Position numbers and translations under genes: made by a program
Assembly (NCBI GenBank): GCA_025617745.1
Contig: CM046863.1
Coordinates: 806,001-870,000 of the forward strand
DNA from: Heliocidaris erythrogramma
Taxonomy: Eukaryota > Echinodermata > Echinoidea > Camarodonta > Echinometridae
Length of the DNA: 64,000 nucleotides
Reading direction: 5' to 3'
The notes under the pieces: model-generated
Told to the model about the DNA's origin: nothing
Seen by the model: only the letters and a program-made list of their open reading frames with translations
Database searches by the model: none
Shown here: positions 51,328 to 63,085 of the stretch, piece by piece
How positions within the stretch are numbered: position 1 is the first letter of the stretch
How the letters are laid out: every line of letters begins with the position of its first letter

Positions 51328-53490
51328 GGGAAGGGGGGGGGGGGGGAGGGGGTGCTCACTTCGTGGGATGGGCCATTTTGAAATGTTAATGTGAGAGAAT
51401 CACTGAGCCGGTTAAGTGAGCACCGCCGAGACTGACTTGCATCTATAATTACCACCTCCCATGCGATAATGAGCGAAAACATCTGTCAAGATATTGTTTA
51501 ACCAAAGAATGCCCTGGGGAATGTCTTAGATAAATTAATATGTATGTAAATGCATGAATCAAGCTCTTTCATTAGGGCTAAATTATGCCACTTGAATACG
51601 ATCAAAAGTAATCTTAATTCTGGAAATAAAAACTTTTCCAAACTTTATGAATAATTGTGAAATATTTGTGTTTCGATTCTAACCAGCATATGCTATATCT
51701 TTATTTTTGCAGTTTCTTTGAATTGAAATGACTTGATTTTTTTTTTTTTTAGCAGAGGTATAGGATAAACATCCATGTAGGAAAACAAGGTCATCTTCAT
51801 CTCAGCTGAGAATGGCTCCAAGGCCGGTGGATAGCGGGGGAGGGGAAGGGGGAGGGAGGGGGGGGGGATTATTTGTTTTTTACCCCGAGGGATATATGTG
51901 TCCACAAAGCCCCTATTTGGGTGGATCCACCTGGCGGAGCCCCCGGCAGCTCCCGAGATTTTGCCATTTTGAACCTTCAACAAATTGCTGTTTTATACAC
52001 CAAATATAGCATTGTAATCAGAGATGATTTAATCAACTTGACAGAAAATTCCGTCGATCTCCGAATGAAAAAAAATCGACTGGTCATTGATATTCCTGTA
52101 AACCTTTTCTTTTTATTACTGATTTTGGGGCAGTATGCACAAAATCGTACGATCAAGATATCAGAAATAATTTTAGTTGGGCAAACTGGTAAATAATTGC
52201 TTTAACTTAATTGAAAGAGTACGGTGTAACTCTCAAACTAATTGTTGGTTAACCATCGACTGATTCGGGGTCAGGAGTTTATAAACTTTTTTTTTTCTCA
52301 ACAATATTCTATTTAAATCATCTTGGATAGGACAGGGCCCGCGGAGCATTTTTTAATGTGAGGCCCGAATATCAACCATCCTGTTTTCTACATTTTTTGC
52401 AAGCAAATCGAACGAGCATAAAATTAAAATATAGGCCTAGACACTTAATCATGGTTGATATGTTATTTCGTGATCAAAATACACGATATCTAAATTGTAT
52501 TCGTTAACCTCGCTGTCAGATAGGATAGTCGGGCACCTGTGTCTGCTGCCCGAAACCATCCCGGCCGTTTTTAAATCTTACGAACGATTTTGATAAAAAG
52601 TCAGTTTGTTGTCTCTGAAATATCGTATGATTTTGCCATCAAAATAAACTAGATATATTCATAACAGTTATTAAATTTAGGCACCTTCCTGCCCGTTGAT
52701 CAGGAAAGCCGGACATCCCGCTGCCCCGAAAGAGTGTATTCATGACTCTCGCTGCTGAAATATGAAGTTTTTCACTGTTCGAACGATCTTGTTTTCAAAT
52801 TTTATAAGCGACTGAATAAACAGACTTGGGTGGCTCATCTTCACCTCTGATCATATTTCTACTTCATAATTTGTTGGTGTCAATGTGGGCAGAGATGATA
52901 TGGGATGATGATAATCCTATTATGTCACGATTCTATTTCAGTCAATTTGATTTTAATTTGAATATGGATTTGAATTTGAATGTGGGACGCTATACTGGGG
53001 GGGGTAGCTGCTACGTCCACCGGGGGATGTGGTTCCAGGGTGCTGATGGGAATGTCACTGGTTCTTGGATGATGACTATAAGCTCTTCGCATTCTTTTCT
53101 TTATAGGCGTCCTGGATTAGCAGTACTTTCTGCACAGGTGCATATGGGGCGTCGTACATCATTATATATAAACCATTATTGAACGGCCTTTGCCAAACAT
53201 TCAACATGTAACTGGGATTAATTTTAAAACTTTTGCAGCATGACTATCACATCGATTTCGGATGAATTTCTTGGTCTGGGTCATCATAAGTTGTATGCTA
53301 CTTAAGTGGAATATTTGATTTGATTAAGTTTTCCCTTTCAAAACTAGCATAATATATAAACACCTATCGGGTACATTAGGAGGACAGTTTTTGTTCTTTT
53401 TCTTTGTCCAACTGTCGACCTAATGTAGGGGTCTCTATTATGACGAAATAAACTGTATTGTCAACTGTCGACCTAATGTACCCGTTAGTC
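50671..53490. other. Interval with low-complexity tracts; no gene recognised
   Basis: Contains (GA)n at 51296-51326 followed by a G-rich tract to about 51352, and another G-rich block at 51836-51867. A 118-codon plus frame at 52826-53182 has no known domain. Near 53367 and 53472 CGGGTACATTAGG-type sequences are inverted, suggesting a small degraded MITE. Confidence 0.45.
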
Positions 53491-53497
53491 AAATATG

Positions 53498-53498
<1 letters not shown>

Positions 53499-53540
<42 letters not shown>
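53499..53540. repeat. (TA)n microsatellite
   Basis: About 21 TA units. Confidence 0.9.
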
Positions 53541-53541
<1 letters not shown>

Positions 53542-54707
53542 GATTCAATAATTGAACATAAAAGTATAATCAAACTATCAATACAACTGAGACAAGTATT
53601 GACAAGAGTACAGAAAATAATATAAACAAACGGATCATCACTGGGGCATGTGGACCTCATCATGGAATATTCTCGCCACACCATCGACACAGGAACATGA
53701 GCCATTTGGGAATGGGAAGCTTCCCTGCCATTACCATTACCTACACTCTTGATACATTTTCACACATTAGACGAATCTAATTTCAAAGAGATGGGCTTAC
53801 CATTTAAAATTCCGTGCACTGAATTTCGAGGTTTGAACATTCAAATTAACACAGTAGACCCGAGGAGCCTATATGGGCATTCAGTTTCATTTTAGGGAAT
53901 TCGGTTTATTGATTTGTTCATTTAGTTTCATGGTTTCCGTATTTATGCATGTGTTGTGTGTACGTGTTTGTGTTTTTTGTCTCTATGATGTCGGTGTGGG
54001 TGTATTTGCGTGTGTGTATAAGATACACACTTGGATAGGATCGATGTGCCATAAGTATATCCTCTTCAATTGTTTATGGGATTAGTGTAGCCTCATATAC
54101 AAAGTCATCAGATTTTAAAACTTCTCACTTTTCTTATGTTTATAATGACAATATGATTGTTAATTTGTTCGCTTGTTTTTTCACTTAATTTCTCTTACTT
54201 TATACATTCTGGAATGTCTGTTTAAACCTTTGCATGATATTTTTGCATGTTTTCTCAATTATGTGAAATTTAATGCGCTTATTTTAAACGGCTTGCCCTT
54301 TCATGAATTTGAATGACAGAAGAAGAGCCGAGGCCATCGGCATCTGATTGTGAGTGTCAATTTCTTAAATTTAATGCTGATAATTTAATGTGATTGACGT
54401 TTGAAAATTTTGTTGCAAGGATAATGCATTCGAACGAGGGAAAATTAAATTATTATTTAATAAATAAATTATTTAATTGCATGCTCCCTATGTAAACTTA
54501 GGTGACTTATTTAAATATTTGTTTCACGGATAACAACATCGAAAGAGAGAAAATTAAAGAAAATTACCATTCGTTAAATCGTATGCTGCTTATTTAAATC
54601 GACATTACTCATAGGAATCGCTTGTTGCATGAATAACGAATTTGAACGAACGAAAATGAATTCGAATGACAATTTGCTGGGCGATCACCATTATCGTGAA
54701 TTAAACC

Positions 54708-54916
54708 CTAGCCTTTTGTCAAGGCCTCGCGACTAAGGTATATATATCACAGCGAATTACAACGAGGCTAGCTGGTGAGTGCCGTGACGGACTGCAACAG
54801 TCTATCTCGCGGTTCATCTCGACCAACACTACTTCCCTAGTGCAATCTAGTCTCGTCTAAATTCGCTACAGCGTGGGATATCAAACCTCAGTCAGGAGGC
54901 CTTTTCAAAAGGCTAG
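54708..54916. mobile_element. Short relative of the 7.2-kb fold-back element
   Basis: CTAGCCTTTTGTCAAGGCCT at the left and AGGCCTTTTCAAAAGGCTAG at the right share the terminal motif of 7239-7813; the interior is different and shorter. Confidence 0.65.
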
Positions 54917-54998
54917 CAAAAACCCCTGGTCAGTCGTAAAAGAGTGTATGCACTGTACATGTAAGACTACCATAGGCCATGTACTAAAACGGGGAACC

Positions 54999-57900
54999 GA
55001 CATTTGCTCCGGCGGCAATTGCTCCTGCGACAAATGCTCCTAAAAATACGACAATTGCTCCGCGACAATTGCTCCGCGATAATTGCTCCTGCGACAATTG
55101 CTCCGTCGACATTTGCTCCTGCGATAATTGCTCCGGCGACATTTGCTCCTGCGACAATTGCTCCGACGACATTTGCTCCTGCGACAATTGCTCCGTCGAC
55201 ATTTGCTCCTGCGACAATTGCTCCGTCGACATTTGCTCCGATCGAGCGACAATTGCTCCGCGACAACTGCTCCGTCGATAGAAATGCAAATATGCGACAT
55301 TACCTCCGTCGACATTTGCTCCGATCGAGCGACAACGGCTCCGTCGACAGAAATGCTTATATGCGACAATTGCTCCTGCGACAATTGCTCCGTCAACATT
55401 TGCTCCGATCGAGCGACAAATGCTCCGCGACAACTGACTGCTCCGTCGATAGAAATGCGACAATTGCTCCGCCGACATTTGCTCCAAAATATGATTATTG
55501 TTCAGTCCTTAAAAATGAATATGCGACAGACAATAAACTCGGTAGACATGGTAGATAAAAAGGAATATGCGACATTTGCTCATCGACAATTGCTCCGCCA
55601 ACATTTGCTCCATTTGAGCGACAATTCCTCCGCGACATTAGCTCCGTCGAAGAAAATGCATATGCGACATTATCTCTTAGTGGGCTCTTTTTTTCATGAA
55701 TTCTGTAATCTGATTGGTCAATTTGTCTGAGAGATAATTCCGTATTCTTGATCAATAAATTATATGTGTACACTTTAAGGGATAAAACCGTTGCACCCTG
55801 CTTGTTCTCACGGAATACGGGAAATATCTACGTTCTGGTTCCATATTCCATTCGGCCTCCGGCCTCATGGTTTCATGGCTCCGGCCTCTGGTTCCATATT
55901 CCATTCGGCCTCCGGCCTCATGGAATATGGAACCAGAACGTAGATATTTCCCGTATTCCGTGAACAAGCAGGGTGTAACTAATAATATCATTGCCTCGAG
56001 ATATCTCGAATATCTCGAAATACATGTATGTCGAGACAATTACTACCGTACCTCTAACTGCTTATTCCACGAGAGTACGATGACACTGGCGTAAATCCGT
56101 TTCGAGGAGTGGGATGGGGAATGAACAAAATATTTTGCCGAAATTTCTTGCTCACATTAATTTGACTATACACACCCCTCACCCACACACCTCAAGACAC
56201 ATACTTTTATTTATTTTGCGAGCGAGCCAAAAATTACCATATCTTGCCTTAAAAGAAGTCTCGTTTTTTTGTCAAAATACACTCTGGACTTATAAGATAT
56301 TTAAATGGTATATTTGGTTACCTCACTGCCAAATATTACATACTTCGCTGTTGCAAATGTTTGCTGTCCAAAACCACACTGTTTCTAAACATTGCGAGCA
56401 AGGAAAACGCACTCTCTTGGGGATAAAGTATCATTTCGTCATCAAAATACACCACAGGCCTATAACCTTTCTAAAATATATTCGTCCGCCTCCCGTTGCA
56501 TGCCCAATTTGTTTGCCTTCCCAATAAGTTTCACTCTAGCTTTTCAGTGAGCGCAGCGAAAAATATTATGATATGCGGGCATCCGCTGCTGGAATAAAAA
56601 TGATTGCTAATCGAAAACGTCTTGTTTCTAGATTTTATAAGCGGGCAAATATTGATTTTTTTTAAAAAAATACTAAGAACAGGTTTAAGTGTATTGTTAC
56701 AATCCCTTCTCGTGATTTTAGTAACGTACATTTATCGGCATCTTCCGTTCACACAGAGAGTATGATCAGGGTGTGATGATATGAATAGGCTAATGGTCAC
56801 AGGCGGTCATGTCCTGAAAATTCATCTATTTTAGGTCAACTTGCCGCTCGAATCCTTGCAGACATAACTATCACTTTATGAGTTAAAGAATTAAGCATAA
56901 ATATTGGATAAAAGACAAGATGCAAACCTATTCCCTTTCTTTATAATATAAATATAACCGGCATAGGTTAAGATAGTGAAATCAAGCGAGCGAAGCGAGC
57001 AACGCTTTAAATTAAATTAAATTCAATTCTTTTCAATTCAGCTTTATTCAGATTCATATATAAAAGAGTATCATTAACATTAACATGCAAGAAATTATGA
57101 TATAGTTTAGTGTGTTTAGACGGGCATAGTCATTAAAATTGCATGTAATTATTAAAACATAAAAAAGACTGACAATAAAAATAGGAACCTGGTTGCTGTA
57201 TAAAAACCCTTGTGGGTTTGTCTTGACAGCCACGTTCAGGTTTTCCCTTCATTGTCATTCCTCTTTTTCCTTTCTCTTTTCCATTATTATTTCTTCTTTA
57301 AAAATTGAGTGGTATATTTTTTACACGCCATTCACTCTTCTTCCACCTCTACAAGCACAAAAAAGTGAAGATGGTGAGTGTACAATATATTTTGATCTAG
57401 TCCTTTAACCTTTAGTGTGCACATTTTCTCTTTGCATTTAGATGTTTTTAAAGAATCCATGTTCGGGGGGGGGGGGTGAGGTGTTTTGCCCGAAAATGAC
57501 ATTTTCTGGTCCAATTATCACACTTTTTACCCAAATATCACATTCTATGGCCATAAATATCATTAATTTTCAAGTCTCCCACAGCCTCCTGGGTCGTAGC
57601 AGTTGTCGCGGAGCAATTGTCGCTCGATCGGAGCAAATGCCGACGGAGCAATTGTCACATATATTCATTTTATCGACGGAGCAATTGTCGCTCGATCGGA
57701 GCAAATGTCGCGGAGCAATTGTCGCAGGGGCAATTGTCGCATATTTGCATTTCTATCGACGGAGCAGTTGTCGCGGAGCAATTGTCGCTCGATCGGAGCA
57801 AATGTCGACGGAGCAATTGTCGCAGGAGCAAATGTCGACGGAGCAATTGTCGCAGGAGCAAATGTCGACGGAGCAATTGTCGCAGGAGCAAATGTCGTCG

Positions 57901-58035
57901 GAGCAATTATCGCAGGAGCAAATGTCGACGGAGCAATTGTCGCAGGAGCAATTATCGCGGAGCAATTGTCGCGGAGCAATTGTCGTATTTTTAGGAGCAT
58001 TTGTCGCAGGAGCAATTGCCGCCGGAGCAAATGTC
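54999..58035. mobile_element. TU-like fold-back transposon with 15-bp tandem-repeat arms
   Basis: The left arm (54999-55660) and right arm (57597-58035) are inverse arrays of 15-bp units, variants of GACAATTGCTCCTGC and GACATTTGCTCCGTC. The terminal 100 or more bp of the two arms are identical by eye. The 1.9-kb centre has no transposase; it carries a 190-bp palindrome (55790-55979) and unclassified sequence. Multiple frames are open through the arms only because 15 is a multiple of three and the units lack stops. Confidence 0.85.
55790..55979. repeat. 190-bp palindrome
   Basis: The left arm from GTTGCACCCTGCTTGTTCTC through GGAATACGGGAAATATCTACG is inverted at the right, ending GAACAAGCAGGGTGTAAC. 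The centre contains repeated TTCGGCCTCCGGCCTCATGG. It looks like a separate hairpin element in the core of the 3-kb fold-back. Confidence 0.8.
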
Positions 58036-59840
58036 ATACATTCACTAAAACTGCTCCTGATTGACAAGGATTCAGCTACGAACGTAGCTGAATTAGGCTT
58101 TTCTCAAGACACAATGATTATATGACCTGCCTAATTCCTCCATTTTCTCTCCTTGGTCCACCTACATGTATTTCCTGTTTTCAAGTGCTGAAATTAAACA
58201 ACGCGTGATTTGTTGTTTCTTTCCTTCACTTGATCATCTCAGAATGTCAACTATTTTAGTACTTGTAACCGCCATGGGCTTGTTCCTACATCAGAGCTAT
58301 ACATATACAGGGAGTCCCGATACTGGAGGTCGCTTCTGATTGGTCAGTCACTTCATGGAGATTCAAAAAGTTACCTCTCATAAAGAATGTACGTGAAAGG
58401 GAACTATTGGGAGCTCCTTGATCCGTCATGTTTGAAACAAAGACCGCGTACGCGCAGGCTTATTATGCGCGTGTCACAACTCTCTCTCTCAACGTGCTCT
58501 GTCTTACCCTAAATGGTGCCACCTACGGATGAAATCAGAAATAGCTACTCATATAGTGTATACCTTTCCTGAAAATGTTAAATATTTTGCTTCCACTTTG
58601 AAGAGTTTGGTCTACTTTTGGCAGGCTGACCATATTTCCCGCAAGTCTTTGTTTTCCTACTGACTGGATAATGAAGTAAAAACGATCCCTGGGATATTGC
58701 TCAATAATGGTAGTTCATGTTACAGGTTGGATGTTGCTCAGAGCAATAAGTGACCATTCTAAACATGATTCTTAGATACAACTTAGAGAAGGTAACTTCA
58801 CTACTCCATACTGTTGTTGTATTAACAACTCTGTTGTATTAAGTAGTGGATTTACCTTCTCAACTAATAATCGTGATTATCGTTAGAATGATTACTGATG
58901 TTGTATAGGACCAATTGTGAAAACAAACGTACAGGGGAAAAAAGGGTACCCCACCTCGCGAAAAAACAAATAAAACAAGAGGCTACTTTTGGCGATTCTT
59001 GTTTATCTTCTTTTTTATACACATTCTATCTTTCTAGAATCAAATAGAAAACGGGCTATAATACGTTTTTGCTTCATAAATTTGGCCGTATCATATGAAC
59101 TGCAAAATTTTTAATTGAGAGTCTATTAAAATATTATTTTTTGTCTTAACACCTGTTTCTAAGGGGAATATGGATAACTCGGATGAGCCCCATAAGGTCG
59201 AACATTAGTAATTCATCAGATTGCAATGCGTGCTTGCAAGGCGGATGATAGGATATTTATTATGAACGCATTCATACGAATGGAATAACTGTTCTTTGCA
59301 AGTTCTAACAGCGTAATTGATTTTCGATAGTCATAGGCTTCTTTATTTTACCACAGGTTAAACTTAGATGGCCTTTTTGTACTTTTAAAGGGATTATATT
59401 ATCTCAGACTATTTCCACTGCTTCAGTCTGCGAGTTGGCGAGAGATGTGTTTAGCCATGATGCAGCCTTCATAAATTTTGAAACTTTACCATACTTATCT
59501 AGTAATGAAAGAATATTTTTGAGGATTCTATACCGTCCAAAACACATGTTGTATTGCCTGCATATTGAGTTATATTTACCTCAGCATTGTTTAAAGATAT
59601 GCATTGTATAATGGAGTTATCTCGAACCAAGTTAAGAGGTAGTTAAACATGAGTTTGTGAAACACTGACCATGAACTAAAATACATTCACTAAAATACCA
59701 GTATATCGACGATGCTTTTCGCAGTAAATGCATTAAGTGTAAGGCTACTTATTGCCAATGCCTTTACATAGGAAATATTGCAGACGTGTGTTGCTGCAAT
59801 TGGCAAATATTGGTACATATACTGGTAAACTAGTCACTAT
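58036..59840. other. Interval with one hairpin; no gene recognised
   Basis: GAGAAGGTAACTTCACTACT near 58790 and its inverse near 58845 (AGTAGTGGATTTACCTTCTC) form a stem of about 20 bp. Otherwise no coding, repeat or RNA signature. Confidence 0.5.
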
Positions 59841-59849
59841 GAAGTTCTA

Positions 59850-60070
59850 AAACTCGAATTTATTTGGTTCCAACTGATACTGCCAGTTGGAACTTTATAT
59901 CTTTGCCAATTACTTTTAGCTGATATTTTGAACTGGTTTCAACTGGAAATTTAAAGTGGTATTTCCAACTGGTAATTCGACTGGTTACAGTTGATTTCAG
60001 TATTCCAACCATTTGACTTATTACTGGAATCAACTGGTAGCGGTTAAGCGGTGTCAACTAGTATTCAACT
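59850..60070. repeat. CCAACTGG-rich degenerate repeat
   Basis: Multiple CAACTGG/CCAGTTGG motifs on both strands; probably a degraded MITE. Confidence 0.45.
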
Positions 60071-60090
60071 GTTTGTGTTTTGCTTTTTAC

Positions 60091-60299
60091 CTGCCTATAT
60101 CCAGCTCACTCTGACACAAGATTTTGGAGAGAGGTGAACGACACTTGTTAGCAGCCTCCAGTTTAGGGGCTTTTGCTTGTAGGCGAGCAGCAGGGCATGG
60201 TATATCTCCAGGGATCGCCAACGCGCAGCGTTGAAGCTCCAGGTACAAATATCCAAAGTCGACCTCGCCCATTTTATGGCTAATCGCATCGTTAAATTT
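60091..60299 (-). CDS. Candidate internal exon of an unidentified gene
   Basis: On the minus strand a pyrimidine-rich acceptor (TTTCTATCTTACCTGCAG) precedes a 209-nt open segment ending at donor CAG|GTAAAAAG. In phase 0 it encodes KFNDAISHKMGEVDFGYLY and continues LELQRCALAIPGDIPCPAAR; a second frame is open too. I do not recognise the family. The GC content is higher than the surroundings. Part of it (29 bp) is inverted just outside. It could be an exon, a retro-element scrap or chance. Confidence 0.35.
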
Positions 60300-60442
60300 C
60301 TGCAGGTAAGATAGAAATTTGTACTTACACTTCAAGAGAATTACTGTAACTATCTAGCAGGAAATGGAATTTCCTCGCCGAGCCGATCTTTTCCCCGTAC
60401 TGTACCGTACTTAGCCATAAAATGGGCGAGGTCGACTTTGGA
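60252..60442. repeat. 29-bp exact inverted repeat
   Basis: GCCATAAAATGGGCGAGGTC followed by GACTTTGGA occurs at 60414-60442 on the plus strand and at 60252-60280 on the minus strand, 133 bp apart. Confidence 0.8.
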
Positions 60443-60449
60443 GTTAGGC

Positions 60450-61145
60450 ATGGTATAGCCAACCCAGTGCCAAGACTGTAAGTGACCGTGTTTTATTTAT
60501 GCTATATTTTATCATGACTTTTCAGTGCAGATAGCATGTGTATGACATTATTTAGTTACAAAAAGAACATATTGTTACGCTCTAACTCACAGAGTTAGGC
60601 ATTTCTGCCCTCCTATATACTGTGGCATACAAATGATTTACTCACAGCCTGACAAGCAGCTGGTCAGTCTTAAAGGTTGACTAAATTAGAGAGAAAATGG
60701 GTGCTCTTTCCATGTAGTTTTGCCTTCTAATCACGAATCTGCCAATTGATTGTCCAAATTATTTCTCGTTTTGGCGAAAAAGGGGGAAAGTGAAGGTTTT
60801 GGGACCGTTCCTTAAAACTCGTGAGCTGATTGGCTAACCCCCAAATGACGTATGAAAAGTAAGAGGCACAAGATCTGCAGGCTGCAGCATATAATATTGT
60901 ACACAGAATGCGGTATTTGACCCCTCTGTTCAACGGACAATTTATGAAAAAAGGAAATTAATCAATATAATCTTAGGAGTGAATGATCATTAGCAATATA
61001 TTTTCTACAAGATCAGAAAACGCTTTTGCCCAAATATACAGCTCTTGTTTTGTTTTTTAGCTTTTCTTTTGAACAATGTTCTCATCCACCTGAGCTTGAC
61101 GAAAATTTTGCATTGGTCATAAACGCGTGCACAGCCGTTTTATGC
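60450..61145. other. Nothing recognised
   Basis: Unique-looking AT-rich sequence without domain-bearing frames or repeats. Confidence 0.5.
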
Positions 61146-61146
61146 G

Positions 61147-61336
61147 TCTGTATGCAAGGCTGTACGCAGCGGGGGGGGGGGGGGGGGGGGGGGGGGGGTG
61201 TTGGCCCCAGAAATGTCAAAATCCTACTTTTTTAAAATCGGGTTTTAGACTTCAAGTTATGGGTTCCTTTGAAAGCGATCATCTTGCCCCCCCCCCCCCC
61301 CCCCCCCCAGGAAAAAAATTCTGCGTACGGCCATGT
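61147..61336. repeat. Element bounded by poly-G and poly-C arms
   Basis: GGCTGTACGCAGC plus about 28 G at the left and about 22 C followed by TTCTGCGTACGGCC at the right are inverse, separated by about 90 bp. The ends therefore form a hairpin with G/C homopolymer stems. Confidence 0.7.
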
Positions 61337-61706
61337 CTGTATGTACTAGCCTATGTCCTACACATCTTTAGTACGGCAGTGACTATGTTCCCCTCGTACA
61401 TAGCGACTGGTGAACGCTTTTGTTTTGTTTATTTCACTTACGGCTTCTTTTTTTTTTTACTTCGCTTTACATAGTACGTTAGTACTGACTTAGATTTTGG
61501 CTGAATTCGAGTAACTTATATAGAGAGAGGAAAAGTGCCCGCGATTCCGAGTTGGAGGACTTTTCTGAGCCATGCAGATACGAACTCTGATTTATCAGAT
61601 GATTTATCAGACCCCGAAGGCAAAGAAGCTCGAGTGGCAAGGGGAAATTCGACCATATTATATGTTTGAACCCCTCGCAGAATACGGTGAAGGGCCGTGG
61701 GTGAAG

Positions 61707-61749
61707 TAACTCCAAGGAGCTCCAACGCGTTGGAGCTCCCTGGAGTTAC
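61707..61749. mobile_element. Mini-palindromic insertion 1 (43 bp)
   Basis: TAACTCC...GGAGTTAC, almost a perfect palindrome around ACGCGT. GGGTGAAG lies on each side (61699-61706 and 61750-61757), as in an 8-bp target duplication. Confidence 0.72.
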
Positions 61750-61757
61750 GGGTGAAG

Positions 61758-61830
61758 TAGACCGAAAATGCTGTCTCTCGTTTGTTAGGTCGTCTTAGCT
61801 AACGAACGAGAGACAGAATTTTCGGTCTAC
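61758..61830. mobile_element. Mini-palindromic insertion 2 (73 bp)
   Basis: TAGACCGAAAAT...ATTTTCGGTCTAC with arms of about 32 bp and a 9-bp loop. GGGTGAAG again borders both sides (61750-61757 and 61831-61838). Confidence 0.75.
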
Positions 61831-61839
61831 GGGTGAAGC

Positions 61840-63075
61840 TGCTGCAGCTCCTGTCGTTGAAAAACAAATTGAAAGACTTGACTCCAAGTCTGATCTTTGG
61901 AATAGCTGAATCTTTTAGCTAGCTTATCCTTCTCTTCATGCCAAATTGGGAATACAGGCCAGGATTCTTAAAATCATCTTCGGCAAAGTGATTGCTGCAG
62001 ATTGTACTCCACTCACTTGGCCGGCCCTTGCCACTCTGCCCGCGTAAGCTTTACATTTGCGACCCACAATTTCCGTAGATTTTCATCTTGATATAGGCTT
62101 AGGCCTACACCATCTTTAGGGGTATTGCTACAGCCCGCAACTGTACACCGATTAGGCATTATTGATGAAACTGTGTCCCAAAATCAAAGTTATTGTGAGG
62201 AATTAAACACACGAAAATACGCAATGCAAATGGTCGATGCGGTGAATATCATGCTCGGCACCTGGCTGAGCCTGCCGGGGGCCTCCGGGCGCGCACGGAA
62301 TAGGTTAGTGGAATATTTTCCCTTACTTTTCATACGTCAAAGATCACGTGATCACGACGTCGCTTCGATGGGTTTTTTTAGGGGCGGGGCTTATGACTGT
62401 GTAAACCAGCAACAGTGTACTCTTCAAATGATTATAAAATATGACTGAATGCATAAAAAATGGTGCAATGGATATTTTTAGGCTCCTGATGTCACCTTCG
62501 TACGAAAAATGGGCAGTTATTTTTTTTAATTTAGTGACCCTTTAAGTACAGAGTGGGTCATTATAGTGACATAATGAACTTGGGAATAAACTATGGGATT
62601 TTGGCAAGTTTTTCCTCCATATTCACGCTTTGTTGGGTCGTGCTAAGTTTTCTCAAGGTCTATCAAGGTATCCTTGACGGGGCGTAGGTGGACGGGCCTG
62701 CTGAGTCCCGGAGGTTCAAAGGCGTGGTACGGTTCGGCCCGAGGTCTGCCACGGACGCCAGTACCTTCCCTCTCGTTCTGTCAAGTTTTGATGGGGTTCC
62801 TTACGTTTACCACGTTCTGTTAAAGGTCTAACACGTTTTATACGTTGTGCCAAGGCTTTCTACGGATGAAATCTGAATGCCGGTGAGCTAAAGCGCAGTT
62901 TTGTGCAGGATATGGAGCCTTCGTACGTCGATGCTTCCTCGGTGGCATAGCTTGGCCTTTTTTCCTCCTTGCATATACAAACAAAAAACAATTAAAATTG
63001 TATGAAACCCGGTTTACTTTATGAAGTTATCACTATATCTGTTTAAGATTCAAAACAGGTGCTTAAACCCCAAGG
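61840..63075. other. Interval with a GC-richer patch; no gene recognised
   Basis: A GC-richer, CpG-containing patch at 62260-62400 includes TCACGTGATCACG and a GC box (GGGGCGGGGC). It could be a promoter, but no downstream first exon is evident. The 107-codon plus frame at 62125-62448 has no known domain. Confidence 0.4.
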
Positions 63076-63085
63076 TTCTAGGACT

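Noticed and set aside
54316-54348. Possible 30-nt phase-1 mini-exon between GACAG and GTGAGT
   Set aside because: A weak pyrimidine tract, tiny size and no partner exon in range make it unsupportable.
55010-55640. CRISPR-like array appearance
   Set aside because: The units are contiguous 15-bp tandem repeats with no unique spacers, and the DNA is eukaryotic.
54967-55730. Several long overlapping open frames on both strands (up to 200 codons), and a mirrored set at 57442-58125, with Cys/Arg-rich periodic translations
   Set aside because: They arise from 15-bp tandem repeats lacking stops in several frames. They have no start context, splice sites or family resemblance.
62125-62448. 107-codon plus frame in a GC-richer patch
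   Set aside because: No recognisable domain, signal or splice context; the patch may be regulatory but that is not shown.
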